Under the pieces are notes generated by a model, which made no database searches, was not told the DNA's origin, and saw nothing but the letters and a program-made list of their open reading frames with translations. The translations under genes were made by a program, and so were the position numbers. This document shows, piece after piece, positions 42,934-53,042 of a stretch of 64,000 nucleotides of DNA. Position 1 is the stretch's first letter, and each line of letters begins with the position of its first letter. Source of the stretch: DASXQK01 sp963724385. GTDB lineage: Bacteria; Pseudomonadota; Alphaproteobacteria; Dongiales; Dongiaceae. The DNA is taken from the NCBI GenBank assembly GCA_963724385.1, contig CAVRUJ010000001.1, positions 2,232,001 through 2,296,000 of the forward strand, in the 5' to 3' direction.

Positions 42934-44669
42934 ACGTCTTCACTGTTTTCAGAGAGCGCATCATTGCCGAGCTCGAAGGCCTCATGGCGGCCGGCCAGCT
43001 TTCCTCCGGCCTAGACCTGGCCCGAGTCTCGGTCGAGCCGCCGCGCGAGGCGAGCCATGGCGACATATCCACCAACGCCGCCATGGTGCTGGCCAAGCCC
43101 GCCGCCATGAACCCGCGGGCCTTGGCGGGCCTGCTCGCCCCGCGCCTGGCGGCACTCCCCAACGTCTCCGAGGTCGAGGTCGCCGGCCCAGGCTTCATCA
43201 ATCTCAAGGTCGCAGATCGATTCTGGCAGGCGCGGATCGCCGACATCCTGGCGGCGGGAGACGGCTACGGCGCTTCGACGGTTGGCGGGGGACGCGCGGT
43301 CAACGTGGAATATGTCTCCGCCAACCCCACCGGGCCGCTTCATATCGCGCATGCCCGCGGCGCCGTGGTCGGCGATGCCCTGGCTTCGCTTCTGGCCAAA
43401 GCCGGCTACAAGGTCACCCGGGAATACTACATCAACGATGCCGGCGCCCAGGTCGACGTTCTCGCCCGCTCGGCGCACTTGCGCTACCGCGAGGCGCTCG
43501 GCGAGACAATCGAGCAGATTCCGGAAGGCTTCTATCCGGGCGACTATCTGAAAGACGTGGGCCGGGCACTTGCGGAGCGGGACGGCAACAAGTGGCTCGG
43601 GCGGGCGGAAGAGGAATGGCTGACGCCGGTGCGCCGGTTCGCGGTCGATACCATCCTCGCCGGGATTCGCGAAGATCTGGCGGCACTGGGCGTCCATCAG
43701 GAGGTATTCAGCTCCGAACGCGCGATGATCGAATCGGGCGGCGTGGAGCGGGCGCTCGCGACGCTCAAGGAGCGTGGCCTCATCTATGTCGGTACCCTGG
43801 AGCCGCCCAAGGGCAAGACGCCCGAGGACTGGGAACCCCGGCCCCAGACCCTGTTCCGGGCCAGCCAGTTCGGCGATGACGTCGACCGGCCGCTGAAGAA
43901 GTCGGACGGCAGCTGGACCTATTTCGCCAGCGATATCGCCTACCACTACGACAAGTTCCGCCGCGGCACGCCGACCATGATCGATATCTGGGGCGCCGAC
44001 CATGCGGGCTACATCAAGCGTATGCAGGCAGCGGTCACGGCGATCACCGGCGGAGAGGGCGAGCTCGACATCAAGATCTGCCAGCTCGTGCGCCTGCTGC
44101 GCGAGGGCCAGCCGGTAAAGATGTCGAAGCGGGCCGGCACCTTCGTCACCATGCGCGAGGTGGTGGAGGAGGTGGGCCGGGATTCCGTCCGCTTCATCAT
44201 GCTGACGCGCAAGAACGATGCGCCGCTGGATTTCGACCTGGCCAAGGTCTTGGAGCAGTCGCGGGACAACCCGGTCTTCTACGTGCAATATGCCCATGCC
44301 CGCGCACGCTCGGTCTTGCGCAACGCCGCGGCGGAGTTTCCCAACATCGATTCCGTTTCCGCTGACCTGCATCGCTTGACCGACTCGGGCGAGATTGGTT
44401 TGATCAAGCTGATGGCAGGCTGGCCGCGAATCGTGGAAAGCGCGGCCGAGGCGCATGAGCCTCATCGCATCGCATTCTATCTCTACGACCTGGCGGCAGC
44501 CTTCCATGCGCTCTGGAACAGGGGGAAGGAGGATGCGGCCTTGCGTTTTCTCCTGGCGGAGGATTCGGGGCTGACGGCGGCACGGCTCGCCATGATCCGG
44601 GCAATGGCGCTGACGATTGCCTCGGGGCTTGGCGTATTCGGGGTCGAACCGGCTGAGGAGATGCGTTGA
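42930..44669 (+). CDS. argS: Arginine--tRNA ligase
   Basis: This is a class I synthetase of 579 residues. The HIGH-type motif is NPTGPLHIAHARGAVVGD (about residue 136), and the KMSKS-type loop is KMSKRAGTFVTM (about 397). An N-terminal Add-1 domain and a C-terminal DALR domain (VQYAHARARSVL onward) frame the core. It is coupled to dgt by ATGA and to the SPOR gene by TGATG. Confidence 0.97.
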   Translation: MNVFTVFRERIIAELEGLMAAGQLSSGLDLARVSVEPPREASHGDISTNAAMVLAKPAAMNPRALAGLLAPRLAALPNVSEVEVAGPGFINLKVADRFWQARIADILAAGDGYGASTVGGGRAVNVEYVSANPTGPLHIAHARGAVVGDALASLLAKAGYKVTREYYINDAGAQVDVLARSAHLRYREALGETIEQIPEGFYPGDYLKDVGRALAERDGNKWLGRAEEEWLTPVRRFAVDTILAGIREDLAALGVHQEVFSSERAMIESGGVERALATLKERGLIYVGTLEPPKGKTPEDWEPRPQTLFRASQFGDDVDRPLKKSDGSWTYFASDIAYHYDKFRRGTPTMIDIWGADHAGYIKRMQAAVTAITGGEGELDIKICQLVRLLREGQPVKMSKRAGTFVTMREVVEEVGRDSVRFIMLTRKNDAPLDFDLAKVLEQSRDNPVFYVQYAHARARSVLRNAAAEFPNIDSVSADLHRLTDSGEIGLIKLMAGWPRIVESAAEAHEPHRIAFYLYDLAAAFHALWNRGKEDAALRFLLAEDSGLTAARLAMIRAMALTIASGLGVFGVEPAEEMR

Positions 44670-46084
44670 TGGCAACGGAAAAGCGATCCCCGGAAGACCT
44701 CCAGGAAGCGGTGGCTGCGACCTTGCGCCGGTTGCGCGGAGAGCTGGGCACGCCAGGCCAGGCCGCCACGCCAAGACGAGATCCGGGCACGGGACCGGTT
44801 CTGGCGGGAGCGGGGGCGCCTTTCGCGCCGGCGCAGCCTGCGGCCTCGCCTTCGCCGGTCCAGCCGGATCTGCTGTCTCGCGCCGAGGCCGAACACGAGA
44901 TTCCGCCCAACCCCAGCGCCCGGCTTGCCGAGTTGCGCGAGGCCCTGGCCAAGCCCGACCCGATCGACCGTCCGCGGCCGCGCCTGCTGCCCTACATGCT
45001 GTCGATCCTGGCGCTCGCGGTCTTCGCCGGCATAGGTTGGTGGGCCTACAAGTCCATCAACGCAGCGCCGCCAAACGGCGAAGTGCCGGTGGTGGCGGCC
45101 AGCCAGACGCCGGAGAAGGTCCCGCCGCCTGCCGACCAGGCAGCGGCGACTTCGAACACCAGCGGCGACAAGACCGTTTACAACGAGGTGGCTCCGGGCA
45201 GCGCGCCAGAGCCGAAGACCGAAGTGCTGCTTCCACCGCCCGAAACGCCGCAGCTTCCGGCTGCGACAGGGACGACCCAGCCCTCGACTACGGCGGCAGC
45301 GACAGGTTCGACAACTGCCGGGGCGTCGGACAACCAATCGAGTGCGTCGACCGCTGGGACAACGGCAAGCGGCACGACGGCTTCGACGGCTCCAAGCACC
45401 CCGAGCACGACAGGGTCGACGACGACCGCCTCGGCCGCCACGACAACTACCGGCACTACTGCGGAAGCACCGGTTACAAGCCCGACTACGACCGGCTCGT
45501 CGGGAATGACGGAGACGCTGATCCCGGGGGCGTCGACATCATCGGGCAACGCGGCATCCACAGCGCCGGCCGCTACCGAATCCGCGACCACGGCCGCTCC
45601 GACGACAACCGGCTCTTCCGCCGGGGCGACGGGCCAGAGCACGGTCGCGCCAAGTACCGCAACGGCGCCATTGCCGGCGGAGCCTTTGTCTGTCCAGAGC
45701 ACGCCACCGGCGACGACCGCATCGACAAACAACGCAAATGGCTCAGCCACAGCGTCGACTGCCGCAACGGCACCCACAGCGCCTGCCGCGCCTGCCGCTA
45801 CAGCGCCGGCATCGCCCAGCACGACCCAGACGGCTTCTCTTGGCAACTACCGGATCCAACTGGCTTCCCTCAAGAGCGAGGCGGCGGCAAAGAAGACCTG
45901 GAAGCGTTTGGAGAGCAAATACAGCAACGTGCTGGCAAGCCTCACCGTTCACATTGAGAAGGTGACGCTGACCTCAGGGACTTACTATCGTTTGCAAGCT
46001 GGTCCATTCGAGGACAAGACCTCTGCTGCCGCGGCCTGCACCAAACTTAAGACGCATGGTCAACCATGCCTTGTTAAGCCCTGA
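44669..46084 (+). CDS. SPOR domain-containing membrane protein
   Basis: The protein is 471 residues. The cytoplasmic N-terminus is rich in charged residues; a single membrane helix (MLSILALAVFAGIGWWAY) lies near residue 115. A very long periplasmic linker, composed almost only of Thr, Ala, Ser, Gly and Pro, runs from about residue 190 to 385. The C-terminal SPOR domain (YRIQLASLKSEAAAKKTWKR onward, with TYYRLQAGPFEDKTSAAAAC) binds denuded glycan. This is the DedD/FtsN-like SPOR protein usually found between argS and nagZ in alphaproteobacteria. Confidence 0.93.
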   Translation: MATEKRSPEDLQEAVAATLRRLRGELGTPGQAATPRRDPGTGPVLAGAGAPFAPAQPAASPSPVQPDLLSRAEAEHEIPPNPSARLAELREALAKPDPIDRPRPRLLPYMLSILALAVFAGIGWWAYKSINAAPPNGEVPVVAASQTPEKVPPPADQAAATSNTSGDKTVYNEVAPGSAPEPKTEVLLPPPETPQLPAATGTTQPSTTAAATGSTTAGASDNQSSASTAGTTASGTTASTAPSTPSTTGSTTTASAATTTTGTTAEAPVTSPTTTGSSGMTETLIPGASTSSGNAASTAPAATESATTAAPTTTGSSAGATGQSTVAPSTATAPLPAEPLSVQSTPPATTASTNNANGSATASTAATAPTAPAAPAATAPASPSTTQTASLGNYRIQLASLKSEAAAKKTWKRLESKYSNVLASLTVHIEKVTLTSGTYYRLQAGPFEDKTSAAAACTKLKTHGQPCLVKP

Positions 46085-46090
46085 TTTTTC

Positions 46091-47113
46091 ATGAAATGTA
46101 AGGCTGTTGTTTTCGGCTGCGCGGGGCTGCGGCTGGCGTCGGCGGAGACGCGCTTCTTTGCCCGCGTCGATCCGCTTGGGCTTATCGTCTTCGCCCGCAA
46201 TGTCGAATCGCCGCGGCAGCTCCGCGCCCTCACGGCCGAGTTCCGGGATAGCGTCGGCCGGGCGGATGCGCCGGTCTTGGTTGACCAGGAAGGCGGCCGG
46301 GTCCAGCGTCTGGGACCGCCTCACTGGCGGGCAGCGCCAGCGGCGGCGCGCTTCGGGGAGCTCGCATCCCGGGACAGGGACAAGGCAGCCGAAGCGGCAC
46401 GCCTCAATGCCCGGCTCATGGCCGGCGAGCTGGCCGCGGTCGGCATCGACACGGTTTGCGCACCGGTACTCGACCTCCGCTTTCCCGGCGCCCATGACGT
46501 CATCGGGGACCGCGCCTTTGCCGGCGATCCCGAGATCGCGGCGTTGCTCGGCCGGGCGGTGGCCGACGGGCTCCTCGCCGGTGGGATCACGCCGATCATG
46601 AAACATATCCCGGGTCATGGCCGAAGCCTGGTGGACAGCCATCTGAGCCTGCCGGTGGTCGAGGCCTCACGCGCCGAGCTGGAGGCGAGCGACTTCCGCC
46701 CCTTCAAGACACTCGCTGGCCTTCCCTGGGCCATGACGGCCCACTTGCTCTATCGCGCCATCGACGCCGAACGGCCGGCTACCATGTCCGCCCGAGTTGT
46801 CGACATGGTCATCCGGGGCCATATCGGTTTCGAGGGCGTGCTGATCGGCGACGACCTTTCCATGCAGGCGCTTTCGGGATCGATCGGGGAGCGGGCCGCG
46901 GCGACCTTGGCTGCCGGCTGCGACCTGGCGCTCCACTGCAATGGAAAAATGGAGGAGATGGAAGCCGTGGCCGAAGCGACCCACGCCATCGGCGATGCGA
47001 CCGTCCGCAGGCTGGAGCGGGCCAGAGCCATGGTGGCGGCCGCGGTGAGACCGGCCGAAGATGCGGGCGCCATGGCGAGGCAACTTGAATCCCTGATGGC
47101 CGCCCATGTCTGA
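46091..47113 (+). CDS. nagZ: Beta-N-acetylhexosaminidase NagZ
   Basis: This is a cytoplasmic glycoside hydrolase family 3 enzyme of 340 residues that removes GlcNAc from muropeptides during cell-wall recycling. The motifs LVDQEGGRVQRL, IMKHIPGHGRSLVDSHLSLP (catalytic Asp-His loop) and LIGDDLSMQAL (nucleophile Asp) are all present. It begins 6 bases after the SPOR gene. Its end overlaps the start of the M50 peptidase by 8 bases. Confidence 0.96.
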   Translation: MKCKAVVFGCAGLRLASAETRFFARVDPLGLIVFARNVESPRQLRALTAEFRDSVGRADAPVLVDQEGGRVQRLGPPHWRAAPAAARFGELASRDRDKAAEAARLNARLMAGELAAVGIDTVCAPVLDLRFPGAHDVIGDRAFAGDPEIAALLGRAVADGLLAGGITPIMKHIPGHGRSLVDSHLSLPVVEASRAELEASDFRPFKTLAGLPWAMTAHLLYRAIDAERPATMSARVVDMVIRGHIGFEGVLIGDDLSMQALSGSIGERAAATLAAGCDLALHCNGKMEEMEAVAEATHAIGDATVRRLERARAMVAAAVRPAEDAGAMARQLESLMAAHV

Positions 47114-47813
47114 CCCAAACCTCGGCGAAACCATCCAGACCTTTTCGGTCTGGGTTCTGCCCGTGCTCTTCGCCATCCCCTTGCACGAAGCAGCCCATGG
47201 CTTCGCAGCCTGGAGGCTCGGCGACGACACGGCCTACCGGCAGGGTCGGATCAGCCTCAATCCGCTGCGCCACATCGATCCCTTTGGCACCATCCTGCTG
47301 CCGGGTGTACTGCTCCTGGCCCATAGCCCGTTCCTGTTCGGCTATGCCAAGCCCGTGCCGGTCAATTTCGGGCGCCTGCGGAATCCGCGGCGCGACACGG
47401 TGCTGGTGGCGGCGGCCGGGCCGCTCATGAATATCGCGCTCGCCTTGCTCTCGGCGGCGCTGATGCATATCGCCGCCCTGCTGCCGGATGCGGCCGCCGG
47501 CTGGGGCTTGCTGACCCTCGACAACTCCATCCAGCTCAACCTGATATTGGCGATCTTCAACATGATACCGCTGCCGCCGCTAGACGGCGGGCGCGTCGCC
47601 GTGGGGCTCCTGCCTAAGCCCTTGGGTTACCAGCTGGCACGGCTCGAGCGCCGCGGCATACTGATCCTGTTGGCGCTGCTGATCCTGTTGCCGCTGCTGG
47701 GTCAAAGCCTGGGCGTCGACCTCAATATCCTTCCTCGCTTGCTGTTTCCGCCGTTCGAATTCCTCTATAACGCGATCGTGAACCTTATGGGCGTCGCCCG
47801 TTACCTGTCGTAG
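47106..47813 (+). CDS. Site-2 protease family (M50) membrane metallopeptidase
   Basis: This is a short M50 peptidase of 235 residues with five to six membrane helices. The zinc motif HEAAH is in FAIPLHEAAHGFAAW, and the second motif is FNMIPLPPLDGGRVAVG. The lack of a PDZ domain is typical of this small subgroup. Its location between nagZ and scpA is conserved in many alphaproteobacteria. The substrate is unknown. Confidence 0.93.
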   Translation: MSDPNLGETIQTFSVWVLPVLFAIPLHEAAHGFAAWRLGDDTAYRQGRISLNPLRHIDPFGTILLPGVLLLAHSPFLFGYAKPVPVNFGRLRNPRRDTVLVAAAGPLMNIALALLSAALMHIAALLPDAAAGWGLLTLDNSIQLNLILAIFNMIPLPPLDGGRVAVGLLPKPLGYQLARLERRGILILLALLILLPLLGQSLGVDLNILPRLLFPPFEFLYNAIVNLMGVARYLS

Positions 47814-47824
47814 AGCCGCGCCGC

Positions 47825-48622
47825 ATGGCCGCATCGGACCAGGAATTCGAGGAAGACCGGCGCGAGGAGATATCGCCGGAGGATGCGTTGCTCCTCGACC
47901 TCGACGGCTACGAGGGGCCGATCGACGTGCTGCTTGCGCTCGCGCGGGACCAGAAGGTGGATCTGCGCAAGATTTCCATCCTCGACCTGGCCGATCAGTA
48001 TCTCGCCTTCATCGCGCGGGCTCGCCAGCTCCGGCTTGAGATCGCGGCTGATTACCTGGTCATGGCCGCCTGGCTCGCCTACCTGAAATCGCGCCTGCTC
48101 CTGCCGGAGCCCGAGACGGAAGGGGAACCTACCGGCGCCGAGCTTGCCGCGGCGCTTGCCTTCCAGCTCCAGCGCCTCCAGGCCATGAAGGAGGCGGGGC
48201 AGAAGATCATGGCCCGGGCCCAGCTCGGGCGCGACTTCTTTCCCCGCGGCGAGCCGGAGCGCTTCAAGGTCATCGCCAAGCCCGTCTATACGGCCACTCT
48301 CTACGACCTGCTCAAGGCTTATGGCGGCCATGCCGGCCGGCGCCACGAAGGCGCGCTCCACATCCTGTCGAGCCAGCTCTACTCAATGGACGATGCCCTG
48401 AAGCGGCTCGGCGGCATGATCGGCCGGACCCTCGACTGGGCGACCTTGGCGAGTTTCCTGCCCGCTGGACTTGCCGCCGGCCTCGTCCGCCGTTCGGCGC
48501 TGGCGGCCACCTTCGCCGCCAGCCTGGAAATGGCGAGGGCGGGGCGCCTGCGCATCCGTCAGGACAGCGTGTTCGGGCCGATCTTCCTGCGCAAACGGGA
48601 AGACAACGCGGCGCAGACATGA
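47825..48622 (+). CDS. scpA: Segregation and condensation protein A
   Basis: This is the kleisin subunit (265 residues) of the SMC-ScpAB condensin complex. The N-terminal block YEGPIDVLLALARDQKVDLR and ISILDLADQYLAFI binds the SMC neck. The middle LEIAADYLVMAAWLAYLKSR and the C-terminal winged helix (LEMARAGRLRIRQD) are typical. Its partner scpB normally follows directly but here is 8.3 kb downstream, after a minus-strand sugar module. Confidence 0.95.
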   Translation: MAASDQEFEEDRREEISPEDALLLDLDGYEGPIDVLLALARDQKVDLRKISILDLADQYLAFIARARQLRLEIAADYLVMAAWLAYLKSRLLLPEPETEGEPTGAELAAALAFQLQRLQAMKEAGQKIMARAQLGRDFFPRGEPERFKVIAKPVYTATLYDLLKAYGGHAGRRHEGALHILSSQLYSMDDALKRLGGMIGRTLDWATLASFLPAGLAAGLVRRSALAATFAASLEMARAGRLRIRQDSVFGPIFLRKREDNAAQT

Positions 48623-48661
48623 CCCGGAAACCCGCTCCCCGTGCCTGGGGACCAACAGGGC

Positions 48662-49249
48662 TCACGGACGCCGACTGAACTCCTCTCGCGTCAATGCAAA
48701 CCGGATCGTCGTTTCATCTGGCAGAGGCGTTGCCGTGAGCTGCTGCAGGCCGATTTTCTCGGCAACGCGGACCGAGGCCAAGTTGGCCGGGTCGATATCG
48801 GATACGATCTCGGGCAGACGCAAGGTCTCCAGTCCATGACGCAGCAAAAGCGTTGCCGCTTCGGTGGCGTAGCCATGTCCCCACGCCGCAGGACGCAGCC
48901 GCCAACCGATTTCTATGTCCGGCCCCACGGCATCCAACGGAATGAGCATGCCCCAGCCGAGAAAACTGTTGCCAGTCGAGCGCGCATGAATGGTCCAATA
49001 GCCGAGTCCTGACGGGTAAGGACCGCGGGTGCGGGCCTCGACAAAGGCACGATGGGCCTCCGGATCCATAGACGGGCCGGCCACGAGGCGCAGTATCTCG
49101 GGCACAAAGCGGGCCACGCCGGGCTCGCGATCCATCTCGATGCAGGCGTCCGTCTCCGCCTGTGTTCGGGGACGAAGGACGAGACGCCGAGTTTCGAAAA
49201 TGGCCTGCACCGCGAGTGAATCCCGACTGATTGCAGGAGCTCTCCCCAT
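48662..49249 (-). CDS. GNAT family N-acetyltransferase
   Basis: This is a RimJ/RimL-type acetyltransferase of 195 residues. ETRRLVLRPRTQAETDACI is followed by the acetyl-CoA motif RLRPAAWGHGYATEAATLLL and PANLASVRVAEKIGLQ. The substrate is unknown. It starts 7 bases after the unknown gene upstream, suggesting an operon. It converges on scpA. Confidence 0.88.
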   Translation of the reverse strand: MGRAPAISRDSLAVQAIFETRRLVLRPRTQAETDACIEMDREPGVARFVPEILRLVAGPSMDPEAHRAFVEARTRGPYPSGLGYWTIHARSTGNSFLGWGMLIPLDAVGPDIEIGWRLRPAAWGHGYATEAATLLLRHGLETLRLPEIVSDIDPANLASVRVAEKIGLQQLTATPLPDETTIRFALTREEFSRRP

Positions 49250-49256
49250 GTCCCGG

Positions 49257-49763
49257 TCAAACGTCGGCGTTGAGCGCTCGGCTTAGATACCGCTCGATAT
49301 CGGGCCCGGCCGGATTGGCCAACACGTCCTCGATCCAAGCCCGGCGCTCGAAGTCGATGATGCCGAGTTCCCAGACGCAGCCGGCGGCAGGGTTTTCGAT
49401 CGGCCGGAAATGCCCCGGTTCATCGAGCGGGCTTACGAAAACGCGTTGATGCAGCTCATTGGCCGACTGCCACCAATAAATCAGGGCGAAGCAGACGTTT
49501 GCCGCATCGTGGGCGATCACGAAGCCGATGCCGGGTCGTTCATCGCTTTGTGCTGGCTGCGGAAGAGTCGTCTCAGCAAGGGATACCGCAGGTTCGATGA
49601 GTTCGCTGCGAGCCTCATGGCCAAATGTGGCGATGGCGTAGACCTTGATGCGCCACTCGCCCAAAACTTGCTGGCGAATGAAACGCAGATGTCGCGGGCG
49701 GTAGGGGCGGACGGCTAGCGGGTCGGCAGGCGGTATAGATTGTCGATCCTTGTTGGCTGCCAT
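49257..49763 (-). CDS. Conserved protein of unknown function
   Basis: The protein is 168 residues, soluble, without signal peptide or membrane helix. It contains segments such as RHLRFIRQQVLGEWRIKVYA, FALIYWWQSANELHQRVFV and CVWELGIIDFERRAWIEDVL, rich in aromatic residues. The regularity suggests a genuine conserved family, but I cannot name it. It is probably co-transcribed with the acetyltransferase. Confidence 0.75.
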   Translation of the reverse strand: MAANKDRQSIPPADPLAVRPYRPRHLRFIRQQVLGEWRIKVYAIATFGHEARSELIEPAVSLAETTLPQPAQSDERPGIGFVIAHDAANVCFALIYWWQSANELHQRVFVSPLDEPGHFRPIENPAAGCVWELGIIDFERRAWIEDVLANPAGPDIERYLSRALNADV

Positions 49764-49825
49764 GGGGTATCTCTTGTGACTCGATGTTTGTCAGTACGCC
49801 AGATCAAGTGCGGAACGATCAGTAG

Positions 49826-51070
49826 TCACCCCGCCCTCGCCACCGGCGGCACATAGCGCTCCAGCTCCTTGGACGGCAGCTTCACCGTCTTGCCGGTCTC
49901 GGCCGATCGATAGAGCGCCATCAGCATTTCGATGACGGCCACGCCGTCGGCGAAAGTTTCCAACGGCCTCTTTCCATGGCGGAAGGCATCCACCATGTGG
50001 CGGTTCTCGCCCACATAGCCATAGGCGTTGGCCTCGTCTTCCAGCACCGGCATCAGGCCCTGCTCGGCGTTCTGCTTTTCCACCAGATCCTCGCCCTGGC
50101 CGCCGGTGATCGCCCGAGACATGAAGATCTTGAGACCGGTGTTGAGCGAGGTGAATTCCATGGCGTATTCCGGGCCGAGAAGCTCGATCTGGATGCGCAG
50201 GCCCGCGCCGACATAGGCCCAGGAATTGGTCGCCTCGATCATCGCCTCATGGCCTTCGGCGTCCTGGAGTAGGATGGCGCCGCGGGCGAAATCCTCGGCC
50301 GGATGCTTGGCGTAATCCACCGCCTTGCCCATCATGCCCTTGAGCTTCTTCACGTACTCCGGCCGGGTCCATTTGAGATTGCCGGTGCTGGCGCTGGCGC
50401 TGACGAGCGTCAAGTCGCTACGTGGCGCACCGGGCTTGGTCAGGAGAAATCGCGCCACCTCGACGCTGTGGCAGGTCATGTCGGAGAGCACGCCGCCGCC
50501 TTGCCGGCTCCCCTGCCAGAACCAGGGCATATGGGGGCCGCTGTGCTCCTCGGCGGCGCGGGCGAGATAGGGACGGCCGCTGCTGGGCACAGCCCGACGC
50601 CAGATGATCTCCTTGCCGCGTTGCACGGCGGGGGCGAATACCTGGTTCTCCAGATAGCCGTGATTGAGGCCCGCATCCTCCGCCAGGCGCAGCATCTCCC
50701 GCGCCTCGGAGAGGGTGCGGGCCAGCGGCTTCTCGCAGGCGACGGCGACGATCTTGGCCCCCTTCTTTTTCACCAGCCAGTGAATCTCGTGCATCGTCTC
50801 GACACGGGCGTAATTGGGCATGAGCAGCCACAGGGCGTCCACGGTGCCGGACATGGTCATGGCCTCGAGAGAATCGAAGGCGCGGCAGGGCCCGAGCTCC
50901 TTTTCATTGGCCTCCCGCGCCAGCGCCTCGCGATGCTCGCGGGACGGGCTATAGACGCCGCTCACGATGACATGGCGGACGCTGAGGAAGGACTGCAGAT
51001 GGAACTTGGCGATGAAGCCGCTGCCGATCATGCCGATGCGCAGGCGATCGATCTGGGGTTTTCTGGTCAT
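49826..51070 (-). CDS. Gfo/Idh/MocA family oxidoreductase
   Basis: This is a NAD(P)-dependent sugar or cyclitol dehydrogenase of 414 residues. The N-terminal Rossmann motif is RIGMIGSGFIAKFHLQSF. The EKP motif that places the nicotinamide reads ACEKPLARTL, and the C-terminal domain has the catalytic histidine region LSDMTCHSVEVARF. The ATG at 51070 has an AGGAGG site. It is the last gene of the CUT2-type transporter operon, so it probably oxidises the imported sugar. Confidence 0.9.
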   Translation of the reverse strand: MTRKPQIDRLRIGMIGSGFIAKFHLQSFLSVRHVIVSGVYSPSREHREALAREANEKELGPCRAFDSLEAMTMSGTVDALWLLMPNYARVETMHEIHWLVKKKGAKIVAVACEKPLARTLSEAREMLRLAEDAGLNHGYLENQVFAPAVQRGKEIIWRRAVPSSGRPYLARAAEEHSGPHMPWFWQGSRQGGGVLSDMTCHSVEVARFLLTKPGAPRSDLTLVSASASTGNLKWTRPEYVKKLKGMMGKAVDYAKHPAEDFARGAILLQDAEGHEAMIEATNSWAYVGAGLRIQIELLGPEYAMEFTSLNTGLKIFMSRAITGGQGEDLVEKQNAEQGLMPVLEDEANAYGYVGENRHMVDAFRHGKRPLETFADGVAVIEMLMALYRSAETGKTVKLPSKELERYVPPVARAG

Positions 51071-51116
51071 GGTTGCCTCCTTTTTGTTTGTGTGTCGCCG
51101 GGCTCCGAAGACGCAG

Positions 51117-52076
51117 TCACCCCCGCAAGCGGCGTTGGCGGCCATAGATCAGCATCAGGGCCAGGAGCGTCATGCCATAGATGACCTGCCGGCCGAAGGG
51201 CGGAATGCTGAGGGCAGTCAGGATGCTCTGGAGCAGGACCAGGAACACCGCGCCGGCCATGGTCCCAACATAGCCGCCGCTGCCACCCGCAAGCGATGTG
51301 CCGCCGATCACCACGGCGATGATGGAGGGCAGCATGTACTGGTCGCCGGCGCCGATGAAGACATTGCCCGTGTAGCCTAGCAGCAGAACGCCGGTGAGGC
51401 CGCTGAAGAAGCCGCTGAGCCCGAAGACGAGGGCGCGGGTCAGCCGTACTGGCACGCCAGCGAGCGCCGCCGCCGCCTCATTGGCGCCGATGGCGTAGAT
51501 TTGGAACCCGAAGCTGGTCCGCCGCAACAGCAGCTCCAGGCCGAGGCCGACCGCGATCCAGATCAGCACGATGCCCGGCAAGCCGATCACGGTCGGCTCG
51601 CCGACGATGCGGGCGAGCAGGGGCGCGGCACGCCCTGAGGGCACGCCACGGGTCAGCAGCACCAGGCCGCCCTGCACGACCCCCAGCATGCCCAGCGTCA
51701 TGACGAGGGGCGGGATGCGCAGAAGCGTAACCCCGAGACCGCTGGCAAGGCCGATGAGGAAACCCGCGCCGAGCGCTGCAGCAACGGCCGGGGCCAGGTT
51801 GGCGTCGCTCTGCTGCATGATGTTGCCGGCGAGGAAGGCGCTGAAGGAGATGATGCCGCCGACCGAGAGGTCGATCCCTTCATGGCCCGAGAGGATGACC
51901 AGGTTCTGCCCGGCGGAAACCACGCCCAGAAGGGCGGCGATGGTTAGCAGTGTCGCGATCTGACGCGGCGAGGCGAAGCCCGGGGACATGATCTCGCCCC
52001 CGACGAGAAGGGCCAGGATCGCCAGCAGGGCGACGACCAGGGGACGCTTCAGAAGATCGATGGCCCGGCCAGGCAT
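51117..52076 (-). CDS. Sugar ABC transporter permease, ribose (CUT2) type, subunit 2
   Basis: This is an inner-membrane permease of 319 residues with eight or more hydrophobic helices. It carries the RbsC-type motif GQNLVILSGHEGIDLSVGG and the coupling region YAIGANEAAAALAGVPV. The ATG shares its first base with the preceding permease's stop (TGATG), indicating coupling. It pairs with that permease; the sugar is not determinable from sequence. Confidence 0.92.
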   Translation of the reverse strand: MPGRAIDLLKRPLVVALLAILALLVGGEIMSPGFASPRQIATLLTIAALLGVVSAGQNLVILSGHEGIDLSVGGIISFSAFLAGNIMQQSDANLAPAVAAALGAGFLIGLASGLGVTLLRIPPLVMTLGMLGVVQGGLVLLTRGVPSGRAAPLLARIVGEPTVIGLPGIVLIWIAVGLGLELLLRRTSFGFQIYAIGANEAAAALAGVPVRLTRALVFGLSGFFSGLTGVLLLGYTGNVFIGAGDQYMLPSIIAVVIGGTSLAGGSGGYVGTMAGAVFLVLLQSILTALSIPPFGRQVIYGMTLLALMLIYGRQRRLRG

Positions 52077-53042
52077 CACTCGGCCTTCCGGCGGGCCATG
52101 ACGACGCCGCCCGAAAGCGCCGCGAGGATGATGGCGCCTTGGACCAGCCCCTGCCACTCGAAGGGCAGCTGGGCGAAGAAGATGACGTTGTTGATGAGGC
52201 CGAGGATGAAGGCGCCGAGGATGCTGCCGGTGATGCTGCCCACGCATCCGGCGAGCGCAGTGCCGCCGAGCACGACCGCCGTGATCGAGGAAAGGGTGAG
52301 CTGCGCGCCGATGAGCGGGTCGCCCGATCCCGTCTCGCCTACCAGGGCGAGGCCGCTGAGACCTGCGAAGAATCCCGACAGCACATAGGCCGTCACGCGC
52401 ACGCGGGCGACGGGCAGGCCCGTCTGAAAGGCCGCTTGGATATTGCCGCCGACGGCCCTCAGCGCATGATGGAAGCGCGACCGGGCGAGAAGTGCGCCGA
52501 GCGCGGCGACAACGATCAGAATCCACAGCACCGTGGGCAGGCCAAGCACCGAGCCCGCATAGGCTTCATAGAATGCTGGCGGCACCTGCTTGCCCGCTTC
52601 CGGCAGGACCCAAAGGGCAAGGCCGGAGAAGACGAGGCTGGTGGCGAAGGTGGTCACGATGGGTTGGAAGCGCAGCAGCGCGACGCAGAAGCCGTTCAAC
52701 AGACCGCAGGCCAGCCCAGCGGCCAGCCCGGCGGCGAGGCCGAGGGCGATGCCTGCACCCGAGCCGCCCATGCCGTCGATGATCGTGGCCGTGATGACAT
52801 TGACGAGGGAGACGATCGCCCCCGCCGACAGGTCGATGTCCGCGCCGAGGATGACATAGGTCTGCCCTACAGCGACCAGGGTGACAGGCAAGAAGGCGCT
52901 GAGGTTGGAGGCGGCGACGTCGAAGCGGAAGAAGCTCGGCTGCAGGAAACCGTTGATCGCGGAGAGCGAGATGAAGACCAGGACGGTCAAGAGATAGGGG
53001 AGACGTCGAAAGGCAAAACGCCGGCGTGCCGGCGCTGCGCTG

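Noticed and set aside
45230..45840. Short repeated units that look like a repeat array
   Set aside because: They are codon-level repeats for Thr, Ser, Ala and Pro inside the SPOR protein. There is no constant repeat and spacer structure, so not CRISPR.
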